NCBI GenBank assembly: GCA_003599425.1
Contig: QZKC01000046.1
Coordinates: 1 to 58,589, forward strand
Direction of reading: 5' to 3'
Length of the DNA stretch: 58,589 bases
Origin: Nitrospiraceae bacterium
Lineage (GTDB): Bacteria > Nitrospirota > Thermodesulfovibrionia > UBA6902
Each line of letters opens with the position of its first letter. The stretch's first letter is position 1. Shown piece by piece: positions 1 to 12,076 of this stretch. Both the position numbers and the translations under genes were made by a program. The notes beneath the pieces are model-generated. The model made no database searches and was not told the DNA's origin. It worked only from the letters and a program-made list of their open reading frames with translations.

Positions 1-1
1 G

Positions 2-76
2 AAGGAGCTGAGGTTTGCAGTGAGAGAAGGCGGAAGGACCGTAGGAGCAGGAGTTGTGACGGAGGTAGTAGAGTAG
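2..76 (+). CDS. tuf: Elongation factor Tu, C-terminal end only (truncated by window start)
   Basis: Translation KELRFAVREGGRTVGAGVVTEVVE* matches the EF-Tu C-terminus; followed by rpmG-trnW-secE-nusG as commonly seen. Confidence 0.93.
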   Translation, partial: KELRFAVREGGRTVGAGVVTEVVE

Positions 77-159
77 CTGGGAGCTTTAAGCTGTTAGCTT
101 AAAAATGAAACCTGAAAGACAGGAATTAATTTAAGGGCGTATGATAGGAGAACGGGTAA

Positions 160-312
160 ATGCAGGACATAATACTTTTGCAATGTACAAGCTGTAAGTG
201 CAAGAATTATTCAACGACGAAGAACAAGAAAAATACGACAGAGAAACTTGCTCTGAAAAAATATTGCAAACATTGCAGAAAACATGTTGAACACAAAGAA
301 ACAAAGGCATAG
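160..312 (+). CDS. rpmG: 50S ribosomal protein L33
   Basis: ORF not in supplied track: [50 protein letters not shown], with paired CxxC motifs, between tuf and tRNA-Trp. Confidence 0.93.
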   Translation: MQDIILLQCTSCKCKNYSTTKNKKNTTEKLALKKYCKHCRKHVEHKETKA

Positions 313-387
313 GCCAGTAGCTCTAACGGCTAGAGCGTCGGACTCCAAATCCGAGGGTTGGGGGTTCGAATCCCTCCTGGCCTGCCA
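311..387 (+). tRNA. trnW: tRNA-Trp (anticodon CCA)
   Basis: 7-bp acceptor stem AGGCCAG/CTGGCCT, anticodon loop CTCCAAA, T-loop GGTTCGAATCC, encoded GCCA 3' end; overlaps the rpmG stop codon by 2 nt. Confidence 0.96.
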
Positions 388-410
388 TTGTACAGCAGAG
401 AGAAGGGTTT

Positions 411-596
411 ATGTTTGAGAGAAAAAAAAATTTTTTCAAAGAAGTGAAGACAGAGTTGAAGAAAGTAGTTTTCCCTTCACGGGATGAGGTTATTGGCTCC
501 ACAAAAGTAGTAGTGGTGATGGTGTTTATCATCGCAATGTTCCTGGGAATGATAGATTTACTGCTTTCCAAATTGATCGGCATGGTGGTGAGGTAG
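411..596 (+). CDS. secE: Preprotein translocase subunit SecE
   Basis: 61 aa, FFKEVKTELKKVVFPSRDEVIGSTKVVVVMV motif, single TM, upstream of nusG. Confidence 0.95.
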   Translation: MFERKKNFFKEVKTELKKVVFPSRDEVIGSTKVVVVMVFIIAMFLGMIDLLLSKLIGMVVR

Positions 597-604
597 GAGA
601 ATTT

Positions 605-1129
605 ATGTCAAAGCAATGGTATGTAGTTCATACGTATTCGGGATTTGAAGAAAAGGTGAAAATAAGCATCAAGGAAAGCGCTCAGCGAAGAGGCTTAAAC
701 GACAAGATCGATCAGATATTGATCCCGACGGAGAAGGTGATCGAGCTGAAGGCCGGAAAGAAAAAGGAGACTACAAAGAAATTCTATCCCGGCTATATCC
801 TTATCGAGATGGACCTTGATGATGAAACATGGCATCTTGTAAGCAGTACCCCGAGGGTAACAGGGTTTGTCGGCGGTGAAAGGCCTATGCCCTTACACCC
901 TGAAGAGATCGATGTGATCGTCCAGCAGATAGAGAAAGGGCCCTCGACCCAGGTCAAAACACAATTCGAAAGAGGAGACTCGGTCAGGATCATTGACGGA
1001 GCTTTTGCAAACTTCAACGGATTTGTAGATGATGTGGACAATGTCCATAACAAGCTGAAAGTTATGGTTACGATATTCGGCAGGCAGACGCCTGTGGAGA
1101 CAAACTTTTTGCAGGTTGAGAAGACATAG
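605..1129 (+). CDS. nusG: Transcription termination/antitermination protein NusG
   Basis: MSKQWYVVHTYSGFEEKVK... NGN plus KOW domains. Confidence 0.98.
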   Translation: MSKQWYVVHTYSGFEEKVKISIKESAQRRGLNDKIDQILIPTEKVIELKAGKKKETTKKFYPGYILIEMDLDDETWHLVSSTPRVTGFVGGERPMPLHPEEIDVIVQQIEKGPSTQVKTQFERGDSVRIIDGAFANFNGFVDDVDNVHNKLKVMVTIFGRQTPVETNFLQVEKT

Positions 1130-1242
1130 AAAATTAAAAATAAAAAAGCAAAGATCAAAAATATTGAAGGAAATATTTCCAGTAAAAGCAATTCTTTAAT
1201 TTTGAATTTTACATTTTTTGATCTGTTGTATCGGAGGTTGAA

Positions 1243-1671
1243 ATGGCTAAAAAAGAAGTAATGGCAATGGTAAAGCTTCAGGTTTCTGCAGGGAAGGCAA
1301 ACCCTGCTCCGCCGATAGGCCCGGCCCTGGGCCCGCACGGTATCAATATTATGGATTTCTGCAAGGCCTTTAATGCCCAGACGCAGGCTTTAGGCGATAC
1401 GATCATACCGGTTGTACTGACCGTATACAAGGACAGATCGTTTACCTTTATTCTCAAGACACCTCCGGCATCGGAACTTATCAAGAAAGCTGCAGGCATA
1501 ATAAAGGGCTCCAACGCACCGAATAAAGACAAGGTTGGCAAGATCACCATGGACCAGGTAAGAGAGATCGCAAAAACAAAACTCCCTGACCTGAATGCCT
1601 TCAATGTCGAAAAAGCGATGAATACCATAAAGGGCACAGCAAGAAGCATGGGGGTTGAGGTTGTGGAATAG
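1243..1671 (+). CDS. rplK: 50S ribosomal protein L11
   Basis: [38 protein letters not shown]. Confidence 0.98.
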   Translation: MAKKEVMAMVKLQVSAGKANPAPPIGPALGPHGINIMDFCKAFNAQTQALGDTIIPVVLTVYKDRSFTFILKTPPASELIKKAAGIIKGSNAPNKDKVGKITMDQVREIAKTKLPDLNAFNVEKAMNTIKGTARSMGVEVVE

Positions 1672-1742
1672 TTGTCAGTTTTCAGTTGTTAGTTCAAAGC
1701 TAATAACTAAGAACTAAAAACTTTATATAAGGTGAGGTAACA

Positions 1743-2432
1743 ATGGGTAAGAAACATGACAGTGCAAAAGAGAAGGTAGACAGGACAAAGCAGTATGACC
1801 TGAAGGATGCGATTGATCTTGTCAAGCAGCTTACGCATATGAAATTTGATGAGACAGTAGATCTGGCCTTTAATCTCGGCATAGATCCCAAAAAGACAGA
1901 CCAGATGGTGCGCGGAAGTGTTGTGCTGCCTCATGGTCTCGGCAAAAAGATCAGGGTTGTGGTCTTCGCAAAAGGCGAAAAGGCTATCGAAGCGAAAAAC
2001 GCCGGCGCTGAGATGGTAGGCGCTGAAGACCTCGTGGAAAAAATCAATGGCGGATGGCTTGATTTTGACAAAGTGGTGGCAACTCCTGATATCATGGGAC
2101 TGGTCGGCAAACTTGGGAAGGTACTCGGCCCAAGGGGTCTCATGCCGAACCCTAAATCAGGCTCGGTTACATTTGATGTTGGCAAGGCAGTAAAGGACAT
2201 CACCGCTGGGAAGGCAGATTACAAGACCGAAAAAGCTGGCATTGTGCATGTCTCAATCGGGAAGGTATCTTTTGATGCCGACAAACTGATTGACAATGCC
2301 AAGGCCGTTATCAGGGCCATTGAAAAGGCAAAGCCGTCAACAAGCAAGGGAAAATATCTCAAGAAGGTTTCGATTTCATCAACCATGGGAGCGGGAGTTC
2401 CCATTAATGTTGCCAGTGTGGCGACAATGTAA
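1743..2432 (+). CDS. rplA: 50S ribosomal protein L1
   Basis: [15 protein letters not shown] and overall L1 sequence. Confidence 0.98.
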   Translation: MGKKHDSAKEKVDRTKQYDLKDAIDLVKQLTHMKFDETVDLAFNLGIDPKKTDQMVRGSVVLPHGLGKKIRVVVFAKGEKAIEAKNAGAEMVGAEDLVEKINGGWLDFDKVVATPDIMGLVGKLGKVLGPRGLMPNPKSGSVTFDVGKAVKDITAGKADYKTEKAGIVHVSIGKVSFDADKLIDNAKAVIRAIEKAKPSTSKGKYLKKVSISSTMGAGVPINVASVATM

Positions 2433-2471
2433 TTAGTCGCTATTAGCTTATGGCTATTAGCTGTTAAAAAT

Positions 2472-2650
2472 AGGTCAGAGACCGCGGGTACGATTCCGGT
2501 CATCCGGAAGAGTTTAAATGGGAAGGGGTTCAGCCTGCACAGACCAAATTGAAGTAGAGAGCAAAGAGTAGAGAGGAGAAAGAAGAAGCACTCCTCAGAG
2601 TATTCCTACTATCTACTCTCTACTGAGAAACTTCGCTGGGGTCTCTGATA
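2472..2650 (+). promoter_or_regulatory. Ribosomal protein L10 leader (autoregulatory RNA) upstream of rplJ
   Basis: Position upstream of rplJ; AGAGACCGCGGGTA...CCTGCACAGACC core; 9-bp closing helix TCAGAGACC (2475-2483) / GGTCTCTGA (2640-2648). Confidence 0.7.
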
Positions 2651-2662
2651 TAACAAAAGGGG

Positions 2663-3187
2663 GTGAAAGATCTGAACAAGGAAGCGAAAAGCCAGATAGT
2701 GTCAGAACTTCAGGACAAGTTTCAGAGAGCAAAGGGTGTTGTTTTTACTGACTACAGAGGATTGACCGTAGAAGAGATCACGGGTTTGAGAAATAATCTG
2801 AGATCTGCTGCGCTGGAATACAAGGTTGTAAAGAACACACTTGCCAAAATTGCTGCAGAAGGAACACCTGTAAGCACTGCAAAGGACAACTTTATCGGAC
2901 CGGTAGGGATCGCCATTGGCTTTGACGACCCCGTACTCCTCGTAAAGAAGGTTCTTGAGTTTAACAAGACAAATGACAAGCTTCAGATTACAGGCGGTAT
3001 CATCGAAGGCGGAGTCTGCACTTTTGATGCATTAAAGAGGATTTCCGAGCTTCCACCGCGTGAAGTCCAGTTGTCTATGCTCGCTGGTGTGCTGCAGGCG
3101 CCTGCAGGCAAACTTGCGAGATTGTTGAATGCAACGCTTGCACGTTTTGTGTATGCGATGGAAGCGCTTAAACAGAAGAAGAATTAA
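2663..3187 (+). CDS. rplJ: 50S ribosomal protein L10
   Basis: GTG start; KGVVFTDYRGLTVEEITGLRNNLR. Confidence 0.97.
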   Translation: MKDLNKEAKSQIVSELQDKFQRAKGVVFTDYRGLTVEEITGLRNNLRSAALEYKVVKNTLAKIAAEGTPVSTAKDNFIGPVGIAIGFDDPVLLVKKVLEFNKTNDKLQITGGIIEGGVCTFDALKRISELPPREVQLSMLAGVLQAPAGKLARLLNATLARFVYAMEALKQKKN

Positions 3188-3222
3188 GAATTGAAAATTA
3201 ATGGTTAAAATTTAAGGAGGGA

Positions 3223-3612
3223 ATGATGTCTGCAACAAAAGATCAGGTATTTGAGTTTATCGACAAAATGACGATCCTTGAGATGTCAGATTTTATTAAG
3301 GAGTTTGAAGAGAGGTACGGAGTAACAGCAGCGGCTCCAGTTGCGGTTGCGGCAGTTGCCGGCGCCCCGGCAGCGGGCGGAGCTGCGGCAGTTGAGGAAA
3401 AGACAAGTTTTGATGTAATCCTGGCTGCTGCAGGAGACAAGAAGATCCAGGTCATCAAGGTGGTCAGGGAGCTGACGAGCCTCGGCCTTAAAGAAGCCAA
3501 AGACCTTGTTGACGGAGCTCCGAAACCGGTAAAGACCGGCGTATCAAAGGAAGAGGCAGAGGCCATGAAGGCAAAGCTTGAAGAACAGGGAGCAAAGGTA
3601 GAGTTAAAGTAA
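3223..3612 (+). CDS. rplL: 50S ribosomal protein L7/L12
   Basis: Ala-rich hinge and [43 protein letters not shown]-terminus. Confidence 0.98.
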   Translation: MMSATKDQVFEFIDKMTILEMSDFIKEFEERYGVTAAAPVAVAAVAGAPAAGGAAAVEEKTSFDVILAAAGDKKIQVIKVVRELTSLGLKEAKDLVDGAPKPVKTGVSKEEAEAMKAKLEEQGAKVELK

Positions 3613-3625
3613 CTTTAAGATAAAA

Positions 3626-3695
3626 GAGCACAGAACACAGAGCACAGGCAAAAGAATAATTATGTCTGTGTTCTGTAATCTGAGTACTGTGCTCT
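3626..3695. repeat. Intergenic inverted repeat of the 'acagaacacag/ctgtgttctgt' word family
   Basis: gagcacagaacacagagcacag ... ctgtgttctg...ctgtgctc; arms are reverse complements with internal slippage. Confidence 0.75.
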
Positions 3696-3709
3696 CAAAA
3701 AGGAGTAAT

Positions 3710-6700
3710 ATGGCAGAGGCTTTAAGAACGAGGAAAAATTTCGGGAAGATACCTGAAATACTTGCGATCCCGAACCTTATAGAGATCCAGAAGCGTTCCT
3801 TTGAACGTTTTCTGCAGGGAGATGTGTTAACTAACAAACGGGAAGACAATGGCTTACAGTCGGCTTTTAACAGCGTATTCCCCATAACCGACTATAATGA
3901 AACAGCTTCCATTGAGTTTATTGAATATATAATCGGGAATCCTAAATACACCATCCGGGAATGCCTTGAAAAGGGCATAAACTACGCTGCCCCTCTCAAG
4001 ATCAGGGTCAAACTGAATCTGTGGGAAAAAGGGGAAGGCGGGCAAAAACGTCTGAAAGAATCCAGGGAGCAGGAAGTCTACCTGGGAGAATTGCCGTTAA
4101 TGACCGATACAGGCACATTTATCATAAACGGAGTAGAGAGGGTGGTTGTCAGCCAGCTTCACCGTTCTCCGGGCATATTCTTCAGTCATGACAAAGGCAA
4201 GGCCCCTGCAGGGAGCAAAGTGCTTTTCTCCGCCAGGATTATCCCGGCACGAGGGTCCTGGTTTGACTTTGAATTTGACACGAAAGACACCCTCTTTGTA
4301 AGGATCGACCGCAGAAAAAAGCTGCATGCCACTATCATTCTTAAAGCCCTCGGGTACACAGAGGAGCAGATACTGAAACTCTATTATCCGATAGAAGAGA
4401 TCAAGATAAAAAACAGCCTTGCGACACGTGCTGTAAGCGAAGTGCTTGCAGGATCAAAGGCGTTTAAGAACATAACGGACCCGAAGACACATGAAGTGAT
4501 CGTCAAGGAAGGCGGAAGGATAACGAGATCGTCAATCAAAAAGATGGAAACCGCGCACATAAAAGATATTCCGGTACTGAAAGAAGAGCTTGTCGGAAGG
4601 GTGACCCTGACCGATATTATTGACCCTGAAACAGGGGAGATTATCCTGGAAAGCAATGAAGAGATCACGGAGCAGATGATAGAAAAAATCTTCTCTGTGA
4701 AGATCCCGACGCTTCAACTCCTTTACATCGACGGGATCCGCTATCTCTCCTCACTGCGTGATACGCTCCTTCTGGACAAGGTTAACAGTACTGAAGAGGC
4801 GCTGATCGAGATCTATAAAAAACTGAGGCCGGGTGAACCACCGTCACTTTCGGACGCACGGGCGCTATTTGAGGGGCTGTTCTTTGACCCCAGGCGCTAT
4901 GACCTGTCTGAAGTAGGGCGGCTCAAGCTGAACAAACGTCTTGGACTTGATATTCCCTTGGAGACAAGGGTGTTGACCGATAAGGACATCATTGAGATCC
5001 TTCGTTACCTTTTTGATCTCAGGGCAGGAAAAGGCGAAATCGACGATATTGACCATCTCGGGAACAGGAGGGTAAGAGCTGTGGGTGAGTTGCTCGAAAA
5101 CCAGTTCAGGATCGGTCTTGTGAGGATGGAGCGTGCGATAAAGGAAAAAATGACCCTTACAGAACTTGAGACAGCAATGCCTCATGATATCATCAATGCA
5201 AAGCCTGTTATTGCCGTTATTAAGGAGTTCTTTGGTTCAAGCCAGCTCAGCCAGTTTATGGACCAGACAAACCCGCTCTCAGAGATAACGCATAAAAGGA
5301 GATTAAGCGCTCTTGGCCCAGGCGGCTTGACAAGAGAAAGGGCCGGCTTTGAAGTCAGAGACGTGCACCCGACCCACTATGGCCGTATTTGCCCTGTAGA
5401 GACGCCAGAAGGTCCCAACATCGGACTGATAACATCTCTTGCTTCATACGCACGGGTAAATGATTACGGGTTTATCGTTTCACCTTACAGAAAAGTTATC
5501 AAAGGAAGAGTGAGCGATGAGATACAGTACCTTGACGCGATAGATGGAGAAAAGCACGTCATTGCTCAGGCGACGTCGCCGATTGATGCAAAAGGCAATC
5601 TTATAGGTGAGACCATATCAGCTCGGGTCGGCGGGGACTTCAAGCTCGTTACGCCGGACGAAGTGGAATATATCGATGTGTCTCCAAAACAGATAGTGAG
5701 CGTTTCCGCGTCACTGATACCGTTCCTTGAAAATGACGATGCGAACAGGGCGCTCATGGGTTCAAACATGCAGAGGCAGGCAGTCCCGCTTCTGCAGACC
5801 GATGCCCCGAGGGTCGGAACAGGCGTAGAGGCAGTTGCCGCTCGCGACTCGGGTGTTGCCGTGACCGCCAGGAAATCCGGAATTGTGGAATCAGTTGACG
5901 CATCGCGGATCATGATCCGTTGTGATGACGGCGGCGCTGATGTATACAATCTGGTTAAATTCTACAGGTCCAATCAGGCTACCTGCGTAAACCAGAAGCC
6001 GATCGTCAGGGCAGGACAGAGAGTAAAAAAGAATCAGGTCATTGCGGATGGCCCTGCGACCGACAAGGGAGAACTTGCTCTTGGGAAGAATGTATTTGTT
6101 GCTTTTATGCCCTGGGGCGGGTACAACTTTGAGGACGCGATCATCATAAGTGAGCGTCTTGTAAAAGATGACACGTACACTTCGATACACATTGAAGAAT
6201 TTTTAATAGAAGCCCGTGAAACCAAGCTGGGCCCTGAGGAAATAACGAGAGATATTCCCAATATCGGGGAGGAAGCTCTCAAGGATCTCGACGAAAGCGG
6301 CATCATCAGGACCGGCGCCTATATAAAGCCCGGGGATATCCTCGTGGGCAAGGTCACTCCAAAGAGCGAGACACAGCTTACACCGGAAGAAAAACTCCTG
6401 AGAGCCATCTTCGGTGAAAAAGCAGAGGAGGTAAGGGAAAATTGCCTCTATGTGCCGCCAGGGATCGAAGGGATTGTCCTTGATGTTAAAGTCTTTACAC
6501 GTAAAGGCGCTTCAAAGGACAAGCGGACCAAGAGCATCGAGGAAGAAAAAATATATCAGATCAAGAGAAACCTTGAAGACGAGGTCGAGATAATTACAGA
6601 GAACGGCCACAAAAAAATGAGAGACCTGATATTGAATGAAAAAGTGGCAGAGGATGTAAAGGTCTCCGGGGTCAAGGATATTTTATGTGAAAGCGGAAAG

Positions 6701-7696
6701 CGTATCACGGACAAGATACTTGAGAGGATACCGGATAAATCTCTCCATAAGGTAAAACTCTCTGACCCGGATAAAATGGACAAGCTCAAAGCCATCGAAG
6801 ATGAAACAACAAGGAGGGTCAAAGAGCTTGAAGACCAGTATGAGAAAAAGCTGGAGCAGTTCAAAAAAGGAGACGAGCTTCCGCCCGGAGTCCTTAAGAT
6901 CGTAAAGGTTTACATAGCGATGAAAAGGAAAATACAGGTGGGAGACAAGATGGCAGGAAGGCACGGGAACAAGGGTGTTATCTCCATTGTCGTGCCTGAG
7001 GAGGACATGCCCTACCTTCCTGACGGGACCCCTATCGATGTCATTCTGAATCCACTTGGTGTTCCATCGCGTATGAATGTCGGACAGGTGCTTGAAACCC
7101 ATCTCGGATGGGCTGCTAAGGAATTGAACCTTTATGTCGCCACCCCAGTATTTGAGGGCGCGACCGAACGCGAGATAAAGGGCCTCCTGAAAGAGGCAGG
7201 ACTTCCCGAAAACGGGCAGGTAGTTCTCTATGATGGAAAGACAGGATTGCCGTTCCAGAAGCCGATCACAGTTGGTTCCATGTATATCATGAAACTCCAC
7301 CATCTCGTTGAAGACAAGATACATGCCCGCTCGATCGGGCCGTACTCGCTCGTTACGCAGCAGCCGCTGGGAGGAAAGGCGCAGTTCGGAGGACAGAGAC
7401 TGGGTGAGATGGAAGTCTGGGCGCTTGAGGCCTACGGCGCTTCATATACCCTTCAGGAATTTCTTACTGTAAAGAGTGATGATGTTGCCGGAAGGGCGCG
7501 GGTGTATGAGGCTATCGTGAAAGGCGATGTAAACCTCGAACCCGGGGTGCCGGAGTCATTTCATGTTCTCATTAAAGAACTGCAGAGTCTGGCTCTTGAT
7601 GTAGACCTGCTGGAAGAAAAAGCGATTGAAAAAGGGAAAGACGGCGGCAGCGAGAAACCTGAAAAACGCAAGGCAGTTGCCGGAAAGAAGAAATAA
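3710..7696 (+). CDS. rpoB: DNA-directed RNA polymerase subunit beta
   Basis: Full-length RpoB; start chosen at ATG 3710 ([13 protein letters not shown]) behind AAAAAGGAGT instead of the ORF-track start at 3662, which lies in the intergenic repeat. Confidence 0.98.
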   Translation: MAEALRTRKNFGKIPEILAIPNLIEIQKRSFERFLQGDVLTNKREDNGLQSAFNSVFPITDYNETASIEFIEYIIGNPKYTIRECLEKGINYAAPLKIRVKLNLWEKGEGGQKRLKESREQEVYLGELPLMTDTGTFIINGVERVVVSQLHRSPGIFFSHDKGKAPAGSKVLFSARIIPARGSWFDFEFDTKDTLFVRIDRRKKLHATIILKALGYTEEQILKLYYPIEEIKIKNSLATRAVSEVLAGSKAFKNITDPKTHEVIVKEGGRITRSSIKKMETAHIKDIPVLKEELVGRVTLTDIIDPETGEIILESNEEITEQMIEKIFSVKIPTLQLLYIDGIRYLSSLRDTLLLDKVNSTEEALIEIYKKLRPGEPPSLSDARALFEGLFFDPRRYDLSEVGRLKLNKRLGLDIPLETRVLTDKDIIEILRYLFDLRAGKGEIDDIDHLGNRRVRAVGELLENQFRIGLVRMERAIKEKMTLTELETAMPHDIINAKPVIAVIKEFFGSSQLSQFMDQTNPLSEITHKRRLSALGPGGLTRERAGFEVRDVHPTHYGRICPVETPEGPNIGLITSLASYARVNDYGFIVSPYRKVIKGRVSDEIQYLDAIDGEKHVIAQATSPIDAKGNLIGETISARVGGDFKLVTPDEVEYIDVSPKQIVSVSASLIPFLENDDANRALMGSNMQRQAVPLLQTDAPRVGTGVEAVAARDSGVAVTARKSGIVESVDASRIMIRCDDGGADVYNLVKFYRSNQATCVNQKPIVRAGQRVKKNQVIADGPATDKGELALGKNVFVAFMPWGGYNFEDAIIISERLVKDDTYTSIHIEEFLIEARETKLGPEEITRDIPNIGEEALKDLDESGIIRTGAYIKPGDILVGKVTPKSETQLTPEEKLLRAIFGEKAEEVRENCLYVPPGIEGIVLDVKVFTRKGASKDKRTKSIEEEKIYQIKRNLEDEVEIITENGHKKMRDLILNEKVAEDVKVSGVKDILCESGKRITDKILERIPDKSLHKVKLSDPDKMDKLKAIEDETTRRVKELEDQYEKKLEQFKKGDELPPGVLKIVKVYIAMKRKIQVGDKMAGRHGNKGVISIVVPEEDMPYLPDGTPIDVILNPLGVPSRMNVGQVLETHLGWAAKELNLYVATPVFEGATEREIKGLLKEAGLPENGQVVLYDGKTGLPFQKPITVGSMYIMKLHHLVEDKIHARSIGPYSLVTQQPLGGKAQFGGQRLGEMEVWALEAYGASYTLQEFLTVKSDDVAGRARVYEAIVKGDVNLEPGVPESFHVLIKELQSLALDVDLLEEKAIEKGKDGGSEKPEKRKAVAGKKK

Positions 7697-7727
7697 TGAG
7701 GAATATATCAACTTATTTAACTGAGAC

Positions 7728-7812
7728 AGCTTCGTCGCTGAAGCTCCTCGCAATGACGGGAACAGGCGCCAGCGTGCACGTTGTCATTGCGAGCGTAGCG
7801 AAGCAATCTCTT
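7728..7812. repeat. Intergenic 'cgcaatgac / gtcattgcgagcgtagcgaagcaatctc' inverted repeat
   Basis: CTCGCAATGAC (7747-7757) and GTCATTGCGAG (7783-7793) perfect inverted repeat flanked by cttcg/cgaag; belongs to a repeat word I recognise from many bacterial genomes. Confidence 0.8.
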
Positions 7813-7848
7813 CAGGATATTCAATAAACCTATAATAAGGAGACTTAC

Positions 7849-10800
7849 GTGGAAGACATTTATTCAATATTTGAAAAGCCAAAGAATCCAACGGAATTTG
7901 AGGCTATTAAAATAAGGCTTGCCTCTCCCGAAAAAATAAGGGCGTGGTCGTATGGTGAGGTCAAGAAGCCGGAGACCATAAACTACCGTACGTTCAAACC
8001 TGAGAGGGACGGCCTCTTCTGTGCAAAAATATTCGGGCCTGTAAAGGACTGGGAATGTATCTGCGGGAAATACAAGAGGATGAAGCATAGGGGAGTGGTC
8101 TGCGACAAATGCGGCGTTGAGGTCATTCAGGCAAAGGCAAGGCGTGAAAGACTCGGTCACATAGAGCTTGCAACTCCGGTTGCGCATATATGGTTCCTGA
8201 AAGGCATACCTTCGCGTATAGGCACGCTCCTTGACATAACCATGCGACAGCTTGAGAAAGTACTGTACTTTGAAAGTTATGTTGTTGTGGACCCGGGCGA
8301 TACAAAGCTGAAGGAAAAAGACCTGCTCACCGATGAGGAATACCGGAAATATGTTCAGGAGTTTGGTGATAAATTCAAGGCTGGTATTGGCGCTGAGGCT
8401 GTAAAGGAACTACTCAGAAATATCAATCTTGACGAACTTGCAAAAGAGCTCAGAGCCAAGATCCATGCGACAGCTTCTCTCGGGATCAAGAGGAAACTGA
8501 CAAAGCGCCTGCGTGTGGTTGAGGCATTCAGAAAATCAGGGAATAAACCTGAATGGATGATCATGGACGTTATCCCCGTACTTCCTCCTGATCTTCGGCC
8601 GCTGGTGCCCCTTGAAGGGGGCAGGTTCGCCACATCAGACCTGAACGATCTTTACAGGAGAGTGATCAACAGGAACAACAGGCTTAAGAGGCTGATGGAG
8701 CTGAACGCACCGAGCGTTATCATCCGTAATGAAAAGAGAATGCTCCAGGAAGCGGTTGATGCCCTTTTTGACAATGGCAGAAGGAGCAGAGTCCTGAAGG
8801 CCACGACAAAAAGGCCGCTCAAATCATTAAGCGATATGATCAAAGGCAAACAGGGGCGCTTCAGGCAGAACCTGCTTGGAAAGAGGGTTGACTATTCAGG
8901 AAGGTCTGTTGTTGTTGTAGGCCCTGAACTGAGACTGCATCAGTGCGGACTTCCAAAGATTATGGCGCTCGAATTGTTCAAGCCGTACATATTCAGCAAG
9001 CTTGAGGAAAAAGGGGTTGTTACCACGATCAAGGCAGCGAAGAAACTGGTTGAAAGGGGTGAGGACATTATCTGGGATTGTCTTGAAGAGGTCATTGCAG
9101 AACACCCGGTAATGCTTAACAGAGCCCCGACCCTTCACCGTCTCGGCATGCAGGCCTTTGACCCTGTGCTTGTGGAAGGCAAGGCGATAAAACTCCATCC
9201 TCTGGTCTGTACGGCATTTAATGCGGATTTTGACGGAGACCAGATGGCAGTGCATGTACCGCTTTCCATAGAGGCACAGATCGAGGCGAGGGTGCTGATG
9301 ATGTCGGTCAATAACATACTCAGCCCGGCAAACGGCAAACCGATCGCCACACCGACACAGGATATGGTCCTCGGCATCTACTATCTGACAAAGGAGAGAA
9401 AAGGAGCAAAGGGGGAAGGCAAGAAGTTCTCCAGTCCCCAGGAAGTCAGGGTTGTATATGATACCGGGATTGCGAAAGGCGGAAGAAAGAGGGGGAAGAA
9501 CACCCATGAAGATGATGCCGAGATAATCGATATCCATGCGAAGATACAGGTTAGGATGAACGGTTCATTTGTCGATACGACGGCAGGCCGGATCATTCTG
9601 AGCGAAATATTGCCTGAGGGTGTCCCGTTCTCCATGATCAACAAGGAAATGACCAAGAAGGAAGTGGCAAAGCTCGTTGAGCATAGCTACAAGAAGCTTG
9701 GCAAAAAGGGAACAGTCATCTTTCTTGACAATATTGAAAAGCTCGGTTTCCGTTACGCAACCATGTCAGGAAGCTCTATATGCATAGATGACATGCGCAT
9801 ACCAAGCAAAAAAGCGGAATTCATAAAGAACGCGGAGCAGGAAGTCCTTGATGTCCAGAGACAGTATGCCGACGGACTTATCACAAACGGCGAGCGGTAC
9901 AACAAGGTCATCGACATATGGGCAGAGGTCACGGAAAACATTGCTGATGAAATGATGCGGGAACTCGGCGTTGAGAGCGGCGAAGATATCAAGAAGCTGT
10001 CTGAAGAAGACCTAAAGGAAAGGCGGTCCTTCAATAATATATTCATGATGGCTGATTCGGGCGCGAGAGGTTCCGCAGCCCAGTTAAGACAGCTTGCTGG
10101 AATGAGGGGACTGATGGCAAAACCCTCCGGTGAGATCATCGAGACACCGATAACTGCGAATTTCAGGGAAGGGTTGACACCGCTTCAATACTTCATATCC
10201 ACACACGGCGCCCGAAAAGGTCTGGCAGATACCGCCTTGAAAACCGCAAACTCAGGATATCTGACAAGAAGGCTCGTTGACGTTACTCAGGATGTCATTA
10301 TACTGGAGGATGATTGCGGCACAAATGAAGGCATCTATCTGACAAGCCTGATCGAAGGCGGTGAGATAATCGAGCCGATTGAGGAGAGATTGTTCGGACG
10401 CGTTGCCGCTGAAGATATTAAGGACCATCATACAAAAGAAAAGATCGTATCTCAGGGACAGGAGATCGATGATGAGCTGTCGCAGAAAATAGCAGCAGCC
10501 GCCATCGACAGGGTCAAGATACGCTCTGTGCTCACCTGTGAGGCCAAGTTCGGTGTTTGCAAGAAGTGTTACGGACGAGACCTTGGAAGAGGTGAGCCGG
10601 TCGAGACTGGAGAGGCGGTCGGAATAATTGCTGCCCAGTCTATCGGCGAGCCTGGGACACAGCTTACCATGAGGACGTTCCATATCGGCGGAACCGCAAC
10701 AAGACTGGTTGAGCAGACAGTGCTCGAAGCCAAAAACAGCGGCAACGTCAAATTCATTGACCTTGCTACGGTCAAAAACAGGGAAGGCGCATTCGTTGTC

Positions 10801-11985
10801 ATGAACAGGAACGGAGGCATTGCCATCGTTGACTCAAAAGGCAGAGAGAGAGAAAAATACTCGGTTGTGTACGGCGCGAGGCTGAGGGTGAAGAACGGTG
10901 AAAAAGTAGAAGCCGGACAACTGCTCGTTGAGTGGGATCCGTATTCAATCCCGATCATTACAGAGGTCGGAGGGAAGATCGCGCTTGGAGACATTGCTGA
11001 GGGCGTTTCTGTCAAGGAAGAGGTCGATGAGGTTACGGGACTTCACCACAAGGTTATCATAGAATACCCGGCCCACATGAGACCGAGGATATCGATCAAG
11101 GATGAACAGGGAAAAGCCACACTAAAGATCCCCGGCACCAACAATATCGCCCGGTATCTCCTGCCGTCAGGAGCCCATGTCCTTGTTGACAAGGGTACGA
11201 TAGTCCATCCCGGTGACGTTATAGCAAAGATACCGAGAGAGACCACAAAGACAAAGGATATCACCGGCGGTCTGCCGAGAGTCGCAGAACTTTTCGAAGC
11301 GAGGAAGCCGAAGGAACAGGCGATCGTTAGCGAGATCGATGGTATAGTCGAATTCAGAGGTTTCCACAAAGGTATGAGAATAGTTGTGGTCAAGGGCGGA
11401 ACAGATACGAGAGAATATTTCATTACCAAAGGCAAACACCTGAGCGTACATGAAGGCGACTGGGTGAAGGCTGGTGAACCTCTTATGGATGGTTCGATAA
11501 ACCCGCACAACATCCTTGAGATACTCGGGCCCAATGAGCTCCAGAGATACCTGGTAGATGAAGTGCAGAAGGTTTACAGGCTTCAGGGCGTTTCCATCAA
11601 CGACAAGCACATTGAAGTTGTCGTAAGACAGATGATGAAAAAGGTAAGAATAGAGGAAGCAGGCGATACAGACTTCCTTGTAGGCGAGCAGGTGGATAAG
11701 GCGATATACGATGAAGAAAACCGGAGAGTGATGAAAGAGAAGGGCAAGCCTGCTCTGGCAAAACCTCTCCTGTTGGGTATCACCAAAGCGTCCCTGTCGA
11801 CAGACAGCTTTATTTCCGCTGCCTCGTTCCAGGAAACGACCAGAGTGCTTACAGAAGCTGCCATCAACGGCATGGTCGATGAGCTGAGAGGCCTTAAGGA
11901 GAATATCATCATGGGAAGGCTTATCCCGGCAGGCACAGGCACCGAGATGTACAAAGCGACGTTTGTGGAATCAGAAGCAGAGTAA
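7849..11985 (+). CDS. rpoC: DNA-directed RNA polymerase subunit beta'
   Basis: GTG start; [16 protein letters not shown] catalytic loop; [20 protein letters not shown] Zn motif. Confidence 0.98.
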   Translation: MEDIYSIFEKPKNPTEFEAIKIRLASPEKIRAWSYGEVKKPETINYRTFKPERDGLFCAKIFGPVKDWECICGKYKRMKHRGVVCDKCGVEVIQAKARRERLGHIELATPVAHIWFLKGIPSRIGTLLDITMRQLEKVLYFESYVVVDPGDTKLKEKDLLTDEEYRKYVQEFGDKFKAGIGAEAVKELLRNINLDELAKELRAKIHATASLGIKRKLTKRLRVVEAFRKSGNKPEWMIMDVIPVLPPDLRPLVPLEGGRFATSDLNDLYRRVINRNNRLKRLMELNAPSVIIRNEKRMLQEAVDALFDNGRRSRVLKATTKRPLKSLSDMIKGKQGRFRQNLLGKRVDYSGRSVVVVGPELRLHQCGLPKIMALELFKPYIFSKLEEKGVVTTIKAAKKLVERGEDIIWDCLEEVIAEHPVMLNRAPTLHRLGMQAFDPVLVEGKAIKLHPLVCTAFNADFDGDQMAVHVPLSIEAQIEARVLMMSVNNILSPANGKPIATPTQDMVLGIYYLTKERKGAKGEGKKFSSPQEVRVVYDTGIAKGGRKRGKNTHEDDAEIIDIHAKIQVRMNGSFVDTTAGRIILSEILPEGVPFSMINKEMTKKEVAKLVEHSYKKLGKKGTVIFLDNIEKLGFRYATMSGSSICIDDMRIPSKKAEFIKNAEQEVLDVQRQYADGLITNGERYNKVIDIWAEVTENIADEMMRELGVESGEDIKKLSEEDLKERRSFNNIFMMADSGARGSAAQLRQLAGMRGLMAKPSGEIIETPITANFREGLTPLQYFISTHGARKGLADTALKTANSGYLTRRLVDVTQDVIILEDDCGTNEGIYLTSLIEGGEIIEPIEERLFGRVAAEDIKDHHTKEKIVSQGQEIDDELSQKIAAAAIDRVKIRSVLTCEAKFGVCKKCYGRDLGRGEPVETGEAVGIIAAQSIGEPGTQLTMRTFHIGGTATRLVEQTVLEAKNSGNVKFIDLATVKNREGAFVVMNRNGGIAIVDSKGREREKYSVVYGARLRVKNGEKVEAGQLLVEWDPYSIPIITEVGGKIALGDIAEGVSVKEEVDEVTGLHHKVIIEYPAHMRPRISIKDEQGKATLKIPGTNNIARYLLPSGAHVLVDKGTIVHPGDVIAKIPRETTKTKDITGGLPRVAELFEARKPKEQAIVSEIDGIVEFRGFHKGMRIVVVKGGTDTREYFITKGKHLSVHEGDWVKAGEPLMDGSINPHNILEILGPNELQRYLVDEVQKVYRLQGVSINDKHIEVVVRQMMKKVRIEEAGDTDFLVGEQVDKAIYDEENRRVMKEKGKPALAKPLLLGITKASLSTDSFISAASFQETTRVLTEAAINGMVDELRGLKENIIMGRLIPAGTGTEMYKATFVESEAE

Positions 11986-11994
11986 AAACAAAGG

Positions 11995-12072
11995 GTTCAA
12001 GGGGTCGTGGATCCAAGTGGCCAAGGCTGAAAAAACAGCTATGTTTCATTTGAATCCTTGACCCCTTTTTTA
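11995..12072 (+). terminator. Candidate terminator after rpoC
   Basis: Inverted repeat AAGGGGTC ... GACCCCTTTTTTATTTT with terminal T-run. Confidence 0.55.
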
Positions 12073-12076
12073 TTTT

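Noticed and set aside
323-583. 86-aa minus-strand ORF containing MAGQEGFEPPTLGFGVRRSSR
   Set aside because: Reverse translation of tRNA-Trp and secE; the EGFEPPT string is a well-known artefact of antisense tRNA sequence.
3662-3709. N-terminal extension of rpoB in the ORF track ([16 protein letters not shown])
   Set aside because: It translates the intergenic inverted repeat; the RBS and conserved start are at 3710.
6683-7324. 213-aa minus-strand ORF inside rpoB
   Set aside because: Antisense shadow of a strongly conserved CDS; no recognisable domain.
8896-9537. 213-aa minus-strand ORF inside rpoC
   Set aside because: Antisense shadow of a conserved CDS; no RBS or family signature.
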